Assembly: GCA_026419785.1 (NCBI GenBank)
Contig: JAODTK010005684.1
Location: 186,001 to 250,000 of the forward strand
Source: Sclerodactyla briareus
Taxonomy: Eukaryota > Echinodermata > Holothuroidea > Dendrochirotida > Sclerodactylidae
Direction of reading: 5' to 3'
Length of the DNA stretch: 64,000 bases
Below the pieces are notes generated by a model. The model saw only the letters and a list, made by a program, of their open reading frames with translations, was not told the origin of the DNA and ran no database searches. Below are positions 12,299 to 27,200 of the stretch, one piece after another. Position 1 is the stretch's first letter. The number at the start of each line of letters is the position of its first letter. The position numbers and the translations under genes were made by a program.

Positions 12299-15200
12299 CT
12301 GAAAACAAAATTAGGTTGCAGTTTCTTCATTAGGATATAAATCACGAAAGCAGTTATGAAATGATCGTGAAGTGTCAATATGACCACGCGGGTGTTCGTG
12401 GTATCTATGTCATAATACTGCAATCGTATAACAGCAGTGTGGTAACGAATTGGGGAAATGATTTTTTTGATGTCAACTGGACTCCTCCGCTCCGTGGATC
12501 AATAACAGTTCAATTCACGGCATAGAAAGCACAGTTATTCCTTTCTACCACCCCCCCCCCCTCCCGATTTTCTCGACGGCTCCACGGCAAGAGGGTGTGG
12601 GAGGGGGAACAGGAGGTATCTGCGGTGTTGGCCACCCATCGGCTTTCGTTTTCCAATATCCACATATTTTCCTTTCTTCTCGTCTTTTTTCTTTCTCATA
12701 TCGAACCGCCACATTCATCAACCAATAGATAGGCTCGTCCCCTTCCCGGTGAGGCTGACGAAGTAGAGGGCCGCATCTCCCTCGCGCGTCACCGCTCGGC
12801 AGAGTCACCCCCGCCGAGGACGGTGAGTCACTTTGCCCAACAGCGGCGATCATCAGCCACAGCCGAAAGACAGTGACCCGGATGATTAAGACGCGAGAAC
12901 GTACTAAACTTTGCGTGATTATTTCGCGTAAGTAAAAGTAAGAATATAATATAATATATTTATTGTATAATTTACGCGGATGACGGATGAATCAGACCAC
13001 GCCCCGTGGCTGGTTTACTACCGGTACTGCTTCGCCTGTTCATATCGCTAAGCTGCTGAACCCCAGTGTTGATTTGTAGTGACTGTTTAAATAGTAGTTG
13101 TATCGGTGCGCGAGGAATAGCCAAAACAAATGGATCGTGTATATTTGTCAGTTTTTCTTTCCATTCAGAATCTCTCCAGAAGGCGTATATATTAGTATTA
13201 TGTGTGGAGAGTGCACTTCGTGGCCTAGTATGTTGAAGTTACAGCATTAATCGACAAACGATTTCATTTCTCGGACGCGATTAGTTGGCAGTTAAAAAGA
13301 CAATTGCAGGAACCAATTGTAAAGAGGTTAATATCACAGCTAAGGGGAAAAAATGAACCAATATCGGCAGAACCGACGGCTTATACAATTTCATTTTATA
13401 CGGGTACCACCTTCAAAGCTTGAGTATTGAGCAGGATAGAAAACATCCCACCATGCAATAATAATTGTGTCCACACTGCACAAACTGCGATGCTACGATA
13501 TGTTTTGTTCTATATTGCAATATTCACGTTAATTTGAAATTCTGAAAAATGGTCAGTCAGTGAGAAGGGAGTAAGAGAGGCCAATAGAAATCCGCGGGAA
13601 CGTTGGGATGAGAGTTATTTGACACAATGAAACACATAAGGTTTTTCCCGATGGTCAACTCGTATACGTCATCATCATTGCGCAATGTGGAGTATCCCTG
13701 GTTCCTTTCCATGATATATAGACCCTTTGAAGGGCAATAACTAAATCCTGCATGAGAACAACGTTTTGAAATGGGGTCTGGACCTGCAGGTATATATTTT
13801 CATATATTTACTCATATTTTACTCCTGCTATGAATTCCCTCATTGTCTTTTTAATGGGTTCCTGAACATACATTAATAGTCATCATTGTATGACTTCATA
13901 TTAACAATGGAAGATGGGGGATTGTTTCAAGTACTTTATAATCATCAGAAACAATGAATGTCATAATTGCCGAATGGTCCGACCAAAGCCCCATCATATG
14001 ATGCATGAGGAATTCTCTTCTAATCATATCACGATTATGATCGGCACATCCCATTGTGCTCATTCCACCATTGGTATTTGTTTTTTCTTTCATCTACGTT
14101 GCCAAATAATCAATTCTTTTGTTAAGATGGGAATGAAAAATAATATAGGAATATTCTTACTTGAACAGAAGTATAATGATATCGGCGAGAGAAAGATAGA
14201 CTGCATATCATTGGCGATGTACCATGTCCATCCCATGCCTGTAAAGAAAACCAGCAAATCAATCATCGACATTCAATCGTGGATAATATTAGTATTTGGA
14301 GAAATATAACTATTTTACTCATTACCTCAGTAACCAGGCGATCGCCCCCATTGTATCGCCTGGTTGCGCTATCATTATTTCTTTCCTCTATTTATCACCA
14401 TGCAAACAATTACAAGGCTTCCATATGGTTGCCCTTTAGATTTTCGTATAGCATTTAACAGAAACAGCCTACTCTACTCAGTGCCCAATTTCAAATTCGT
14501 GGGACTGTCTATTGACAATGTCTGCTAAAGGATACAAGTTTGTGGAAATGTGACTAAATTATTAAATTAGACCAATAAAGCCAACGGAAATTCCATTGGA
14601 CCCATTTTTCTTACGTCAAATAATGCCTCAAATATTCTTCGAAAGGTTCATGAAAATCAAACGAACTTTGAAATTTGGAATGACCATGCAAATAGACACC
14701 CTTAATGACCTCCAGTGTCCTCCAGTCTATGTAAAATAATATGTATAAATTATAATAATACAATGTTCTATGGCGAATAATTATAGAAATCAGTGGTGAT
14801 GGAATGAAAAAAATGAATACTAGCAATAGCAACGTGATCGAGTAAATGGTGTACATGTTAATGGTATCTCTCCCAATACCTCTTAAATATATAAACATTC
14901 ATCGCCATCATTGACTACACCCCTTGGAACATACAAATCTAAGCAACAGACTGTGGGTCCTTTAAGCATGATCCACTACTGTATCCCTCCCCTATAAACC
15001 AATAAGTACTAGTTAATACTTCCCTCGGATTAACTGTACTGTCGCACAATGTAAACGGACCCTATGCCCCACAGTAACGCACAGTAGATATTGGTCCTAT
15101 ATCTATTAGAGTTCATCCTATATCTCATCAAAGCGTATGCCCCATTTAAACATCTACTACTTCCAATAACTCCCGAGGGAGTTCACAAGCCGACTCCTCT

Positions 15201-18200
15201 CCACTACTTACAGCATCCCCTGTTTAGAGTGGAATAAGCCATCTAATTAGACTCTCCTCCCCTGCAGGTGTAACCTTACCCCCTCAGGCTCTGGCTTTTT
15301 TTTTTTGGTGGTGGACATCTAATGCCCTACTGTGAGGCTAAGCTATGACTATAAGTGATAAAGGGGAATTCCACTGTAACTAACTCATGCTCATAAATGT
15401 TGCAAAACCCGTTCCTCTACATTTTGTCAACAGTTTGCCCATGAAGTTACATGAATAAGACAATAATTAGATCTCTGTCGTTAGTACAAGATAGGAATAC
15501 TGTTAATGGAATTGAATTGAAATACCATACCTGAGGGGTTGGAAGTTGAAATGGTAAATTCACATAGAGATAGTTCTGCTATATTATTAGTGATGCTTAT
15601 CTAGACTACCATTCTTAATGGGACTGAGGGGTAATAATATTAAGCAAAGTATGTATGGAGTTTGTAGGGCTATTTTACTCATTTCAAAAACTTCTCCTCA
15701 CAATTGGATTTGGATATTGAATGGCCTTTGATAACCTACATTTTATAAAATATTCCCATCATAAATGAGCGCCTTGTCTCGAAACATCAGCATATCACAT
15801 ACAGTCTTTAGAGGCTGTTTGAAGATGGTATTATTTGACATTATTATGGTCCATAAGTGACCTGAATGAACCTTTAATGACAAGACAGTTCTTATGAAAA
15901 ATGTTACCCTTGATACTATGCTGCATGTCCCCAAATTCCCGCCATATCACACCAGTCACTAGATCGAGGCTGTTGCAGGAAATGTTATTATTTGCCAGTT
16001 GATGACCTTTGATGAAATGGGTTTTTATGAAAAAGGCTTGCCTCGATGTGGATGCGCCAACACCCTAAAGCATTATGAATCAATACACACGCCCTATCTA
16101 TCGACGAAAAGGTACCCAAATCGACCGTTGGTCCCTTGTAACTTGAAGACCAGGTGTGATCGAGCGGGAGTTGGTTTTTTTTTCGTCCTATGAGCACACG
16201 GATCTCTATCACCATCCTAAAATTGACGTTTTTTATTTCTTTGGCCTGTACTCCTAAAATAGCACATTTTCTTAAACTTGACCTCTGACCTTTTTTACCT
16301 CGTCTTTAGATGTCGTTTGATCCACTGACACCCAACATTTACAAGGACAAATCTCTACGAGCACCCTAAAGGCACTCATTCCAATGTTACTGGCCTTTTA
16401 ACAAAACTAAAAAATGGCATTTAATTTATGCAAATATCACCATTCAAATGACCCGTGAGTGACCTTTACAATGTTGTGGAATTATCAGGATCAAAGGTCG
16501 CCATCTCCACCCCAGTTTCACCCCCCAACTTTAAAATATGCATAAATTATGATAATTAGACTTGGTAAATGCGAAAATTAAGTTAGTCTAACATTAAATG
16601 ACCTTTGGTGGACTGTCTCTAATGCCCCAATAAAATTTATTGGGACCATAGATCAACCATCTCCACCGGGTTTCGTCCAGTCAAACGAACTTCACAAATT
16701 TCGCAGAAATATGCAAATTAGACTACTTAATTAGGCATATATCATGCCAGGGAATCTAATCAGTTCTGTACTCCCCATAGTTGTTATATTAATCCGAACG
16801 ACATCACACAATGCATCTAACGTCAAGAGATATCTTGTTACACAAGCTTCCGGGCCAATTTTCATTAAATAGGCAACTTTATGCAAATGATTATGGTCTT
16901 TCGGAACGAAAAAGTGGATGCCACATCAGCAAACTCTTCACGCGCCACCTCCACAAAAAGGTCCCAGCATGATGCTTTCACGGGTTAGGAGATAACGAAC
17001 CGCACATACGAGACAGACAGGACAGGACCGACACCACACACAAATTGACCACTATGTCTCCCTGAACAAAGTTCAGGCGAGACAAAAATCACAGAAAACG
17101 ATTCAAAAGCGGGATTGAGTGGAAAAAAGTGGATCTCCTAATTCCATAGCCTATTTTCAATCATTTTGCCAAATATTTTTCACATTGACTATCATCGTAG
17201 CTGATAGATGGAAATTATACCACCATAATCTGACCACAACCTGTGGGATATAATTAAATAACAATAGTTATCGTACGAAATAACAATGTTAGTGATGCTG
17301 GACTAAATCTCCTATTAGTTGTTATGTCAATCAAGGAGTATATACACCCTTCTACATGGGGGATGTTTTGCACTTGTTGCGACAGACATAATTTTGGGAG
17401 ATCGGACTTTTCCGTCTGTCTTTTTGTTTTTCCCAGCTTTCTGTCGACTGGGCGCTCAGAGACTAACGTTTGCTACTTAGACCTACCTTTTGCTACCTCT
17501 GGGGTGTTCACCCCCCCCCCAACCCCTGTTATTATACCCGGTGCATTTGATCGTGGAATAATAATAGAGAGAAAAGGAGGATGTAACCATAGCTAAAAAG
17601 ACGAGGAGTATACATGTGATAGATTTAATTGGTAAACTTTCAAAAATTTTTAACACGAGATTACAGAAGGTGAAGTTTTGATTGGAATTAAGTTGTCACC
17701 GATCGACAGAGAAAGAAACGTCTGCACGATTCCGGGAAGCAAAAGCACACGACTGCTATACGCAAAGCACTATCTCGTTTAATCATGTGAGGGTTGCAAG
17801 AAATACACATTTAGAGGAGAGAGCGGAGTAACAGGAAGTGTGGTTCAACAGGCAACAGAGACGGCCTAAAGGACGGGCATGGTTTGGAAATGGTAAGAGT
17901 CTCTCATACATACAGAACAATTGCAACCCAGTGATCTGGGAGGGGAATTAACTATTTCTGGTGATTTTTTTCTTTATGGGAGGGGGGGGGGATTATTTCG
18001 TTCTTGAAGAAACCCACTGGTCTATCTCCTCAGTGCAATACTCATAGTATCATGTAGTGTAGGACTCATAAAAGGGTGAATTCAAGTGTATCACAATTCA
18101 AAGTGTATCAAAACTGCTTTCAATGAAGGCGACTCCCCGAAAAAAAAAACGAAATTCAAGTCATCGATGGTATTCTAGGTGAGGCAAGAAAAAAACGATC

Positions 18201-21200
18201 TCCAATTACCGGAAACATTTACGAAACAAATATGGTATACTTAACATCTCAGAGATAACTAGATATGATATCGCCTAATACTGCCGTTGTTACCTACAGG
18301 TGTAAACATGGGAGGGCACACACACCACACACACACACACACACACCACACACACACACACACACACAACGCACACCCCAAATACATATTCCGAGGCTAA
18401 TTATTCACGTTATGAAAACGTAAGTCATCTCAAATCTCAAAATGGCATTTGACATAAAAACCCTGCAAAACCATCACTCTGTTTCGAAAGCATGTTAACA
18501 AATACCTAAAGAGGTGTATAGTCTTAGATAGCCATTGTAGGGAAAGGTATAGAGATCTTACTGACATGATAGGAAGAAGGGGGGTAGGGTTATTGGTGTG
18601 ATGTTAAGGGACAACTCAGGACTCGGAAACAACAGTGTTATATGCGTGGGAGAATGGAAAACTGATCTAAGGTCCAACCATTCAATACGATTGTTCCTAT
18701 TGGAGTTATTGGCCTCCAACGTTTGGGCCAGTAAAGTAGAGAAATTGGGGAGATTCCCCAATTGCGCAAAACGGCATGACGTCACACCATGGACAACACA
18801 GGAAATTATGTTATGTATTTGATTGTTTAAGTTTTGTGAGTAGTCAAACAGTAGCAGAAGTTATGCTGTCTTTCTCTCACGAAAGTGATCATCAAACACC
18901 TAACAACCACTACTGCAATCCTCTCTCATAGACTAAATGCTCTGCGAAGTGGAATTGATGTTTGAATTCAATGAGAAAAACAAAGAAATGATTGCAAGGG
19001 TGTGCAAGTATGACATTCATTGAGTATGCGTGATGGGATGCATTTCGATCTTGCGCCAATACACATGCGTACAGTACACAACACTTCAAATGACGATAAT
19101 CGTCGTAACTGAAAAAAGTCCCTAAACTTCCGGTTGGACGAGGCATCAGTTCTTATCCAGCTATTGGATTAGACTTGCAACTTCATATCCAATTATTCCA
19201 TATTCGTTATCTGTATACACTATTCCAATATCAGGTGACTCACTCAGTGAGCCCACAAGGGTTTCTAGAGCACTTCCAACCTTCACTCATTGACTTTTCT
19301 TGATCCGTGTATAGGCCTAATTAATGCGTTCATTTATTGTCGTAAGGGAGAAACAAATAAATGAAAATTAAATAAATGGAAAAAGTGCAGATAAAACAGG
19401 TGAACTATGATCAAGAGGCACTTCTTCGAGAAAGGAAATTTAAGTGCAAAAAAAATAAAAACAAATAAAACTATGTACGAAAACGGTTTGCAATAGGAGG
19501 CACTCTAGAGAAAGTGAAATTTATGTGCAGATGAAAAATGATGTAAACTATGTATTAAAACCGATTGCAATGAAGACACTACCGGCTCGACAAAAGCCAA
19601 AATGAAAGATGGCCTATTCCTCCTTAGACGAAATTAAAAGTCCACAATGGTCATGCAACAGATATTTCAAAACTGTCACAATTGAGAAAAGGCCATAATC
19701 ATGTCACAACCCAACACCCCGAATCGGGGATTCTGGGACATGCTGCCTTGTTAAGTACTGCTCTTCAGTTGAACATGATCTCCAGTGATTGACACCATCA
19801 CCGGGGAAGGATGCGGAGGAATCCCACAAGCAACACAGTAAATGAAGACCGCCCATAGAATATACACACTGTGTGCACACGGTATAAAGACGATCACAAT
19901 AATATATCTGTGAAAATGGGGCACGTCAGTAAACGGATGAGCGGAATCATGGAAGTAGTATATTGCGATTCCCGCCTTATTGTCTTCGCCAACATCAAGA
20001 ACAAGAGGGCAATCCCCGGAGTTGCAGGATCTCATCGGCACATGTGGAACTATTCATTTGTTTCTACTTGCTACCCTTTTTCGTCGCGATTGGGGGGGGC
20101 AACTGGACACAATTTTACAAAATAAGAAAATTTATGAAAACAGCCATTTTCCCCAAAAAATATTCATATCATGGAAATTTCAGTTCATTCACAGCATAAA
20201 TGCTGGGAAACCCCTTGTTTTGATACTTTTTTCATTCTTCTAAATTTGGAATCATTCAGTCCTCCCATCTCTAAATATACCGAAAACTGAACAGATTTTC
20301 AGAAATTCTCAAATTAGGCAAAAAATCTATTTTTTCCCCCATAAAATTGACATTTTTGGTAATTTTGGGCTGATTTCATGGGAAAAGTTGTTATTTATGC
20401 CTTTTTACATTGTCACAAAGTTTGAAATCATTCATCCATTGGAATAAGGGAATACTGAAAAACTTGTAAAAATGAGAAATTGCCCAAAATTGTCTTGTGC
20501 CTCTAATTCCCTAATTTGAAGTTTTCCGTCTAATTTTGAAAGCAATTATATGGGTCGTGATACCTATTCAAGTGTTGTGCGAAATTTCACTTTGTTCAGC
20601 CACTCCAAAAATGGAGATATTTGCCGAACAAACCATACAAAAAAATCTGACGGACACGCAAACGCACACACACACACGCACACACACACACACCCGCAAA
20701 CACACAAACGGACACTTTTGCAAGTGCACCTCATTGCTGGATCAAGCGACACCCATGAGTATCCCACCAATGGTACCCCCAGTGGATAGTTCCAAACCAC
20801 CACTATGGTTCCATGCAACCGTTGCTATGGCCACCATCACCGTAAACATAGGTGAAATGCAAAGCTGACTACAATCTCTCATCCAGCCTTCGGGAGAGAC
20901 CGATGAGATATTAAACGTAGCCAGGCCGCCCAAGCGGACTATAGGGTGATTCAGATACCGTAACCTACCGGACAGGCATCCAACAGTGACGCCTACACTG
21001 CATTGACCTGCTAGTTTTATATGTAGATAAACAATACGTCAGTTTTTTTGGAATTTTGCTATGTCTATAGTGCGCGAGCGTTCCAACCGACTTTTTGGCA
21101 ATCATCCGCCCTACCTATACCCTCGAGGAAAAAAAAAAACAAAAGTCCTCCAACGCTTGCTGGGAGGCGATCGCACTCCCCGTGTAGATACTATACACGT

Positions 21201-24200
21201 AGACATAATGGCGCTTTCACATCAAGGTTCTTCTTCCGAATTCGCTAGTTATAGTAACACCAAACGGTACTTTCCCGATACAATAAGGTTGCACCTACCG
21301 ATGCCATAGCTCGTTCTATGCATGGGACTTTCTCTCTTCTCTCTCCATAGACACTGAATAATTAGGCCTGCCATTTTCTCTCCATTTGATATGATAGCTC
21401 CAGGTACCTACCATACGACGCTAACAGATAGGCACCAGGTTATTTATGTATAACAGGTTCGTCCACCAGTAGGACCTGCAGATGCCTTTGCTGCCGATTA
21501 GGAATTCGGTCTTGCCGATCCCTACCGATGGGTAGTAGTATAGAGACCCATATACCCGACGACCATGTAGACGGGCGTCCGTCGGATGTACCGATGGACG
21601 TAGAACCTCGCCCGAAGCTAGCCGTCTTCGATTTCTGCGGTGATTTATCCCAATGTTTCAGTGTGAGATAGGTCACTATGAATGGCGCTGTGGGAATAAA
21701 ACAGATCGTGTTCAACGTTTATGCTTGCCAAAGATTGAAGAAGAGAGAAGTTATAATAAGGGGATTCAGCCCACGAGACTGATAACTCAAGGTTAGAAAA
21801 TTCATAGGGCGAAAAATGATGTGAGGGGCCCTCCCATGTAGTGAGGACAATTTAAATCATGCAAATTGAGCTGCTCTGAAGTAATAAATAAATGTACAAC
21901 GATTTAGTTGACAACGGGCCATTTCCCTCTTTCTTAGTAGAGGCATTAGCACAACACCCGGCGAATATATACATTGCCGTTCGCATGAAACTACAACGAA
22001 AATATCGTCCACGGTTTCATCGAAGCATTTTAATTAATCCGTAACTAGACACTGTAGGGCGGGTACACCGCCAGACGTACATATCCCCGCATTCCATTCC
22101 AGAAATTTGTTGAACATGAAACCGGACGAATTTCGTGGAAAGAAGACATTTAAGACTGTGACTCGACAACGTGTACTGGTAATGGGTCTTCCAAATTGCA
22201 CTTGTTAATTGTATAAGGCACCCCCTACAGCCCCGGACCAGTGGTCCTAAATAAGCACATCTAGTCAAGATTCGACCTTTAACACTGGCCACCCGACAGA
22301 GGGGTCAAATTCATGTCAGAGGTCCACACACAGCAGGTCACCCAATTATTACAATGTTGAACCATCCAGCCTTCGCAGATATTCAATTCTCCGATTATAG
22401 CCAAAAAACATTGTGTGACCCCTAAGTGACCTCGAATGACCTTTATGATATTGCATTTTTAATGAAAATTGTACTCCTCCATGTGATACTTCCCGCCTAG
22501 AGCGAGTTGGAATTCTGATGACCACACACCCATGCTATTCCGAAAAAGTACTATCAGTTTTTGACCCCTAAGTGACCTTAATGACTCCATGACATTGCGG
22601 TTTATATGACAATTGTTACACTCCTGTGATGCATCCACTCCTAGAAGCATATTGCATTCCAATGAACAGTCCAATGTTATTGCGAAAAAGGTATAAAATG
22701 AACTTTGACCCTTGACCTACCAACGTAAGTGGTCCGATCTGAAGCGGTGAGTTGTTTCTCTCCATAAAGCACACCAAGCTCAATCACATATCCAAAAATT
22801 AAACCAGTTTCTATTTTTTTTTGCCCGTAACTCCTTACTTAAGCACATTTTCAAGTCGACTTCACCCCACATGACCACCCGACATGAGGTCCAATTCAGT
22901 TCAGATGTCACAAGACACATGCCGGTCACAATCATATAGCAATGGTGAACCATCCACCTCCTCGATATTCATCTCCGATGATCCAAAAAACAGTTTTTGA
23001 CCCCTAAGTGCCCCAAATGACCTTTCTGATGGACAGTTTTTATGGAAATTGTTACTCTCCTCCATGTGATACATCCACTCCTAGCCTAGGAGCATTTTGC
23101 ATTCTGATGAACACCCCTAGTGCTATTGCCGAAAAAAGTACTAAATATCATTTTTGACCCCTAAGCTGACCTTTAATGACCTTCATGACATGGCGGTTTT
23201 ATGAAAATTGTTACACCTCCCAAGTATGCATCACTCCTAAAGCATATTGCATTTCCATGACATGTCCATGTTTAGTGGCGAGAAATGTATAAAATTGAAC
23301 TTTGACCCTTTAACTACCAAATTAATTTTCCGATCGAGCGGGAGTTGTTTCCTTCTTAAAGCACACAAAGCTCTAGCACATATCCAAAAATAACCAGTTT
23401 TCTAACTTTTTTTGCCCGTACTCCTTAAATAAGCACATTTATTCAAGATTCGAAAACCTTGTAAACCACATGACCACGCCACAGAGGTCAATCAGTCAGA
23501 GGGCACAACACCTGGAGGTCAACAATTATATCACATGTTTACCCAGCCGCCTTCGCATATATTCATTCTCCGATTATAAGCAAAAAAGTTTTTGACCCTT
23601 AAGTGACCCGAATGACCTTTAATTGATATGACAGTTTTTTATGAGATGTTACTCTCTCATGTGATACTCCCCATCCTATGAGCCTTTTGCATTCTGATGA
23701 ACCACCCATTGCTATTGCCGAAAAGTACTAAAATCATTTTTGAACCCCTAAGTACCTTACTGACGCCTTCAATGACAGGGGCGGTTTCTATGAAAATTGT
23801 TACACTCCATGTGATGGCATCCACTCCTAGAAGCATAGTGCATTCCAAGACCATGTCGAGTTATTGCGGAAAAAAAGGTTTATAAAATGAACTTTGACCC
23901 CTTGTAACTACCAAAGTTAAGTGTCCGATCGAAGCGGGAGTTAGTTGTTTCCTCGAAGAGCACACAAAGCCTATCACTACCCAAAATAACAGTTCTACTT
24001 TTTTTGCCCGTAATCCTTAAATAAGCACCTTTATTCAGATTCGCCTTCACACCACATGACCACCCGACATAGGTCAAATCAGGTCAGAGGTCACACACAT
24101 GGGGTCAACAATCATATAGCAATGGTGAACCATCCAGCCTCGCAGTATTCAATTCTCCGATTATAGCCACAAAAAACAGTTTTTGACCCCAAGTGACTCG

Positions 24201-27200
24201 AATGACCTTTATGATATGGCAGTTTTTATCCGAACCACACGTGTTACTCTACATGTGCCCCACTACATCCACTCCTAGGAGCATTTTGCATTCTGAGGAA
24301 CACACCAGTGCTATTGCGAAAAGTAATAAAATCAGTTTTGACCCCTAGTGCCCTTTAATGACCTCCAATGACCATGCGGGTTTTATGAAAATTGTTACAC
24401 TCCATGTGATGCATCCATCCTAGAAGCATATTGATTCCAATGCAACAGTCCAATGTTATGGCGAAAAAGGGTTATTATAAAATTGAACTTTGACCCCTTG
24501 GAACTACCAAAGTAAGTGTCCGATCGAAGCGGGAGTTGTTCTCTCCATTAAGCACACCAAGCTCAATCACATATCCAAAAATAACCAGTTTCTTTTTTTT
24601 TGCCCGAAATCCTTAAATAATAAGCAACATTTATTCAAGAAGATTCGACCTTCACCCACATGACCACCCGACAAGGTCAAATTCAGGTCAGAGGTCCACA
24701 CAATTGCAGGTAAACAATTAATCACAATTGGTTGAACCATTCAAGCCTCGCCAGATATTAAATTCTACGATTATAGCCAAAAAACAGTTTTTGACCCATA
24801 AAGTGACCCCAAATACCTTCATGATATGACAGGTTTATGAGAATGCTACTCTCCATGTGATACATCCATCTAGGAGCATTTTGCATTATGATGAAACACA
24901 CCAGTGCTATTGCGAAACGCAAAAGCTACTATCTAAAATCAGTTTTTGGACCCTAAGTGCCATTTAATGACCTTCAATGACATGGCGCGTTTTATGAAAA
25001 TTGTTACACTCATGTTGAGCATCCACTTACTAGAAGCATATTGCATTCCAATGAAAATGTCCGAGTTTGTTATTGCGACAAAAAGGTATAAAATGAACTT
25101 TGACCCCTGTAAATACCAAAGTAACCAAAGTGTCCGAGTCGAAGCGGGAGTTTGTTTCCTTCGTAAAGCACACAAAGCTCTATCACATATCAAAATAACC
25201 AGTTTATACTTTTTTTGCCCCGTTAATCCTTATTAAAATAAGCACATTTATTCAAGATTCGACCTTTACCACATGACCACCCGAGCAGAGGTCAAATTCA
25301 GGTCAGAGGGTCACACCAAATGGAGAGTTCAACAATTATATCACAATGGTGAAACCATCCAGCCCTTCGCAGGAATTCAATTCTCCGATTATAGCCCCAA
25401 ACCAGTTTTTGACCCTTAAGAGGACCGCGAATGACCTTAATGAATGACAGTTTTTATGACGAAATTGTTTACTCTCATGTGCTACAATCCACTCCTAGGA
25501 GCATTGCATTCTGATGAACAACCCAGTGCTATTGCCGAAAAAAAAAGTACTAAAATCAGTTTTTTACCCTAAGTGACCTTTAATGACCTTCAAGGACGTG
25601 GCGGTTTTTATGAAAAGTGTTACATTCCATGTGATGCATCCACTACTAGGAAGCTATTGCCATTCCAATGAACATGTTCAATGTTATTGCGAAAAAAGTA
25701 TTAACGCATCATTTTGACTGATAGGACAACTAATATGCAATAGTCCCACAATTTACCCTCAGTGTCTTGATGCTATGAATAAATTTATCCGGACTGTGGT
25801 AGTCGGTCATATTCACAAAGTTTCGTCAAAATCCTAAAAAGTTGAAGAAAATAATTGCATAAGTATTCTAATTATGCTAACGAATATGTAACTTATTAAC
25901 ACACATAATGGACCTGCAGTGATTTAATGAATTGAAAAATTTATCAGGAATGTAAGAAGGTCCTACTCAACAAGTTTCGTCCATGAGAATCCAAAGAAGT
26001 TTATAAATTTGCCTGTATTGCTAATTGGGCCCAACATTATGCAAATCGTCATGCAAGATGGACGCGGGTGGCCTCGGCCCCTCTTAGGAAAATTTCATCG
26101 GGCAATGATCGTGGCCCTAGTCACCCAAGTTTTAGGAAATCCATGAAGTTTGAAATATCACAACATTTGCTATTAATAGGCTACGGCCAAAAAAAATGCA
26201 AATTTGACTGGTGACCTTGAAATTGTCACATCTTTTTCGGCTCCCAAACTACCACAACCACCACGTTTCGTGTAAATCGGCACGAACTTGAAAATTTGGG
26301 CGAAAAAACCGCAAAATAGAGGGCAACAAATATACGATATAACCCATTTTGAACTTATCCGAGATTTTACTATCGGACATGTGTAACCAAGTTTTGGGTC
26401 AATCGAGATTAAAGTGTTAAAGAATGAGAGCGCTAACGCCGAAGTTTCCGGCGGCGGCGGGGCGGCCGGCGGCGGAGCCGGCGACGGCAGCGGCGACGGC
26501 GGACACACGGCCAAAACATAATACCCGAACACTACAGTGGTGCGGGGGATATAATGACGATACACCGATATATCGTTATCGAATTGCACCGTGTCGGTCT
26601 TATGTCGTGACGTCAGCCACACAGCCCCCGCCGGCTTTTTAGCCATTGCTACCACATAACAAAGAGCCAGGCTCACATTTTTTTGGCATACGCAGTTCCC
26701 TGTGCAGTTGGTCAACGACGTTGAGATCATTTGGGAATGGTGACTATCCTGCTTGCACTTTGGCTTACAATTGTAAACATAGACCTCAGAAATAAGATCA
26801 GGAGGTATGAATATGTACTCTCTCACCTAGTCACGCACGCAAGGTGTGTGATGCGTTGCGTGTGTGTGTGTGTGTTGTGTGTGGCTTCCTAGTAAACAAA
26901 GGGAAGACGGTTAAAGGGTATTGCCATTAACACTTATATGGTGGAAGTGACCCCCATACATAGTAAGTAGGTGATATCTAGGTTTTTTAGTGCACCAAGT
27001 TAGATATGGGTGGGCAAGATCACAGCATTTCATACAGCCCCTGTTCTTATTTCCTTGATTGTGTTGGTGATAACAATGAGGAGTACCATTCAAAACTATG
27101 ATATTGTATGATCGGTAGGACTCGGTTTTTCTCACAACTATATATTCCTTATAGGCAGGGAATATTGTCGGTCACCATAAAATAGGGCTCGAAGAGAGTC

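Noticed and set aside
12545-12853. 102-codon minus-strand frame between E10 and E11
   Set aside because: Examined for the missing K-P-x-x-R-I-x-P-Y loop; it does not contain it and ends in a low-complexity proline-rich stretch.
13914-14309. 131-codon plus-strand frame
   Set aside because: It is antisense to exon E9, whose motif and splice sites are firm.
14611-14898. Hydrophobic minus-strand frame resembling a receptor helix
   Set aside because: AT-rich DNA readily encodes hydrophobic residues; its 3' part is repeat sequence, and no splice sites place it between E8 and E9.
20536-20868. 110-codon plus-strand frame with threonine and histidine repeats
   Set aside because: It crosses a CA microsatellite at the end of a repeat.
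26173-26826. 217-codon minus-strand frame, the second longest in the window
   Set aside because: It runs through the GC-rich end of an R0b repeat that recurs elsewhere. A small cysteine-rich part at 26690-26780 has a possible donor but no partner exon.
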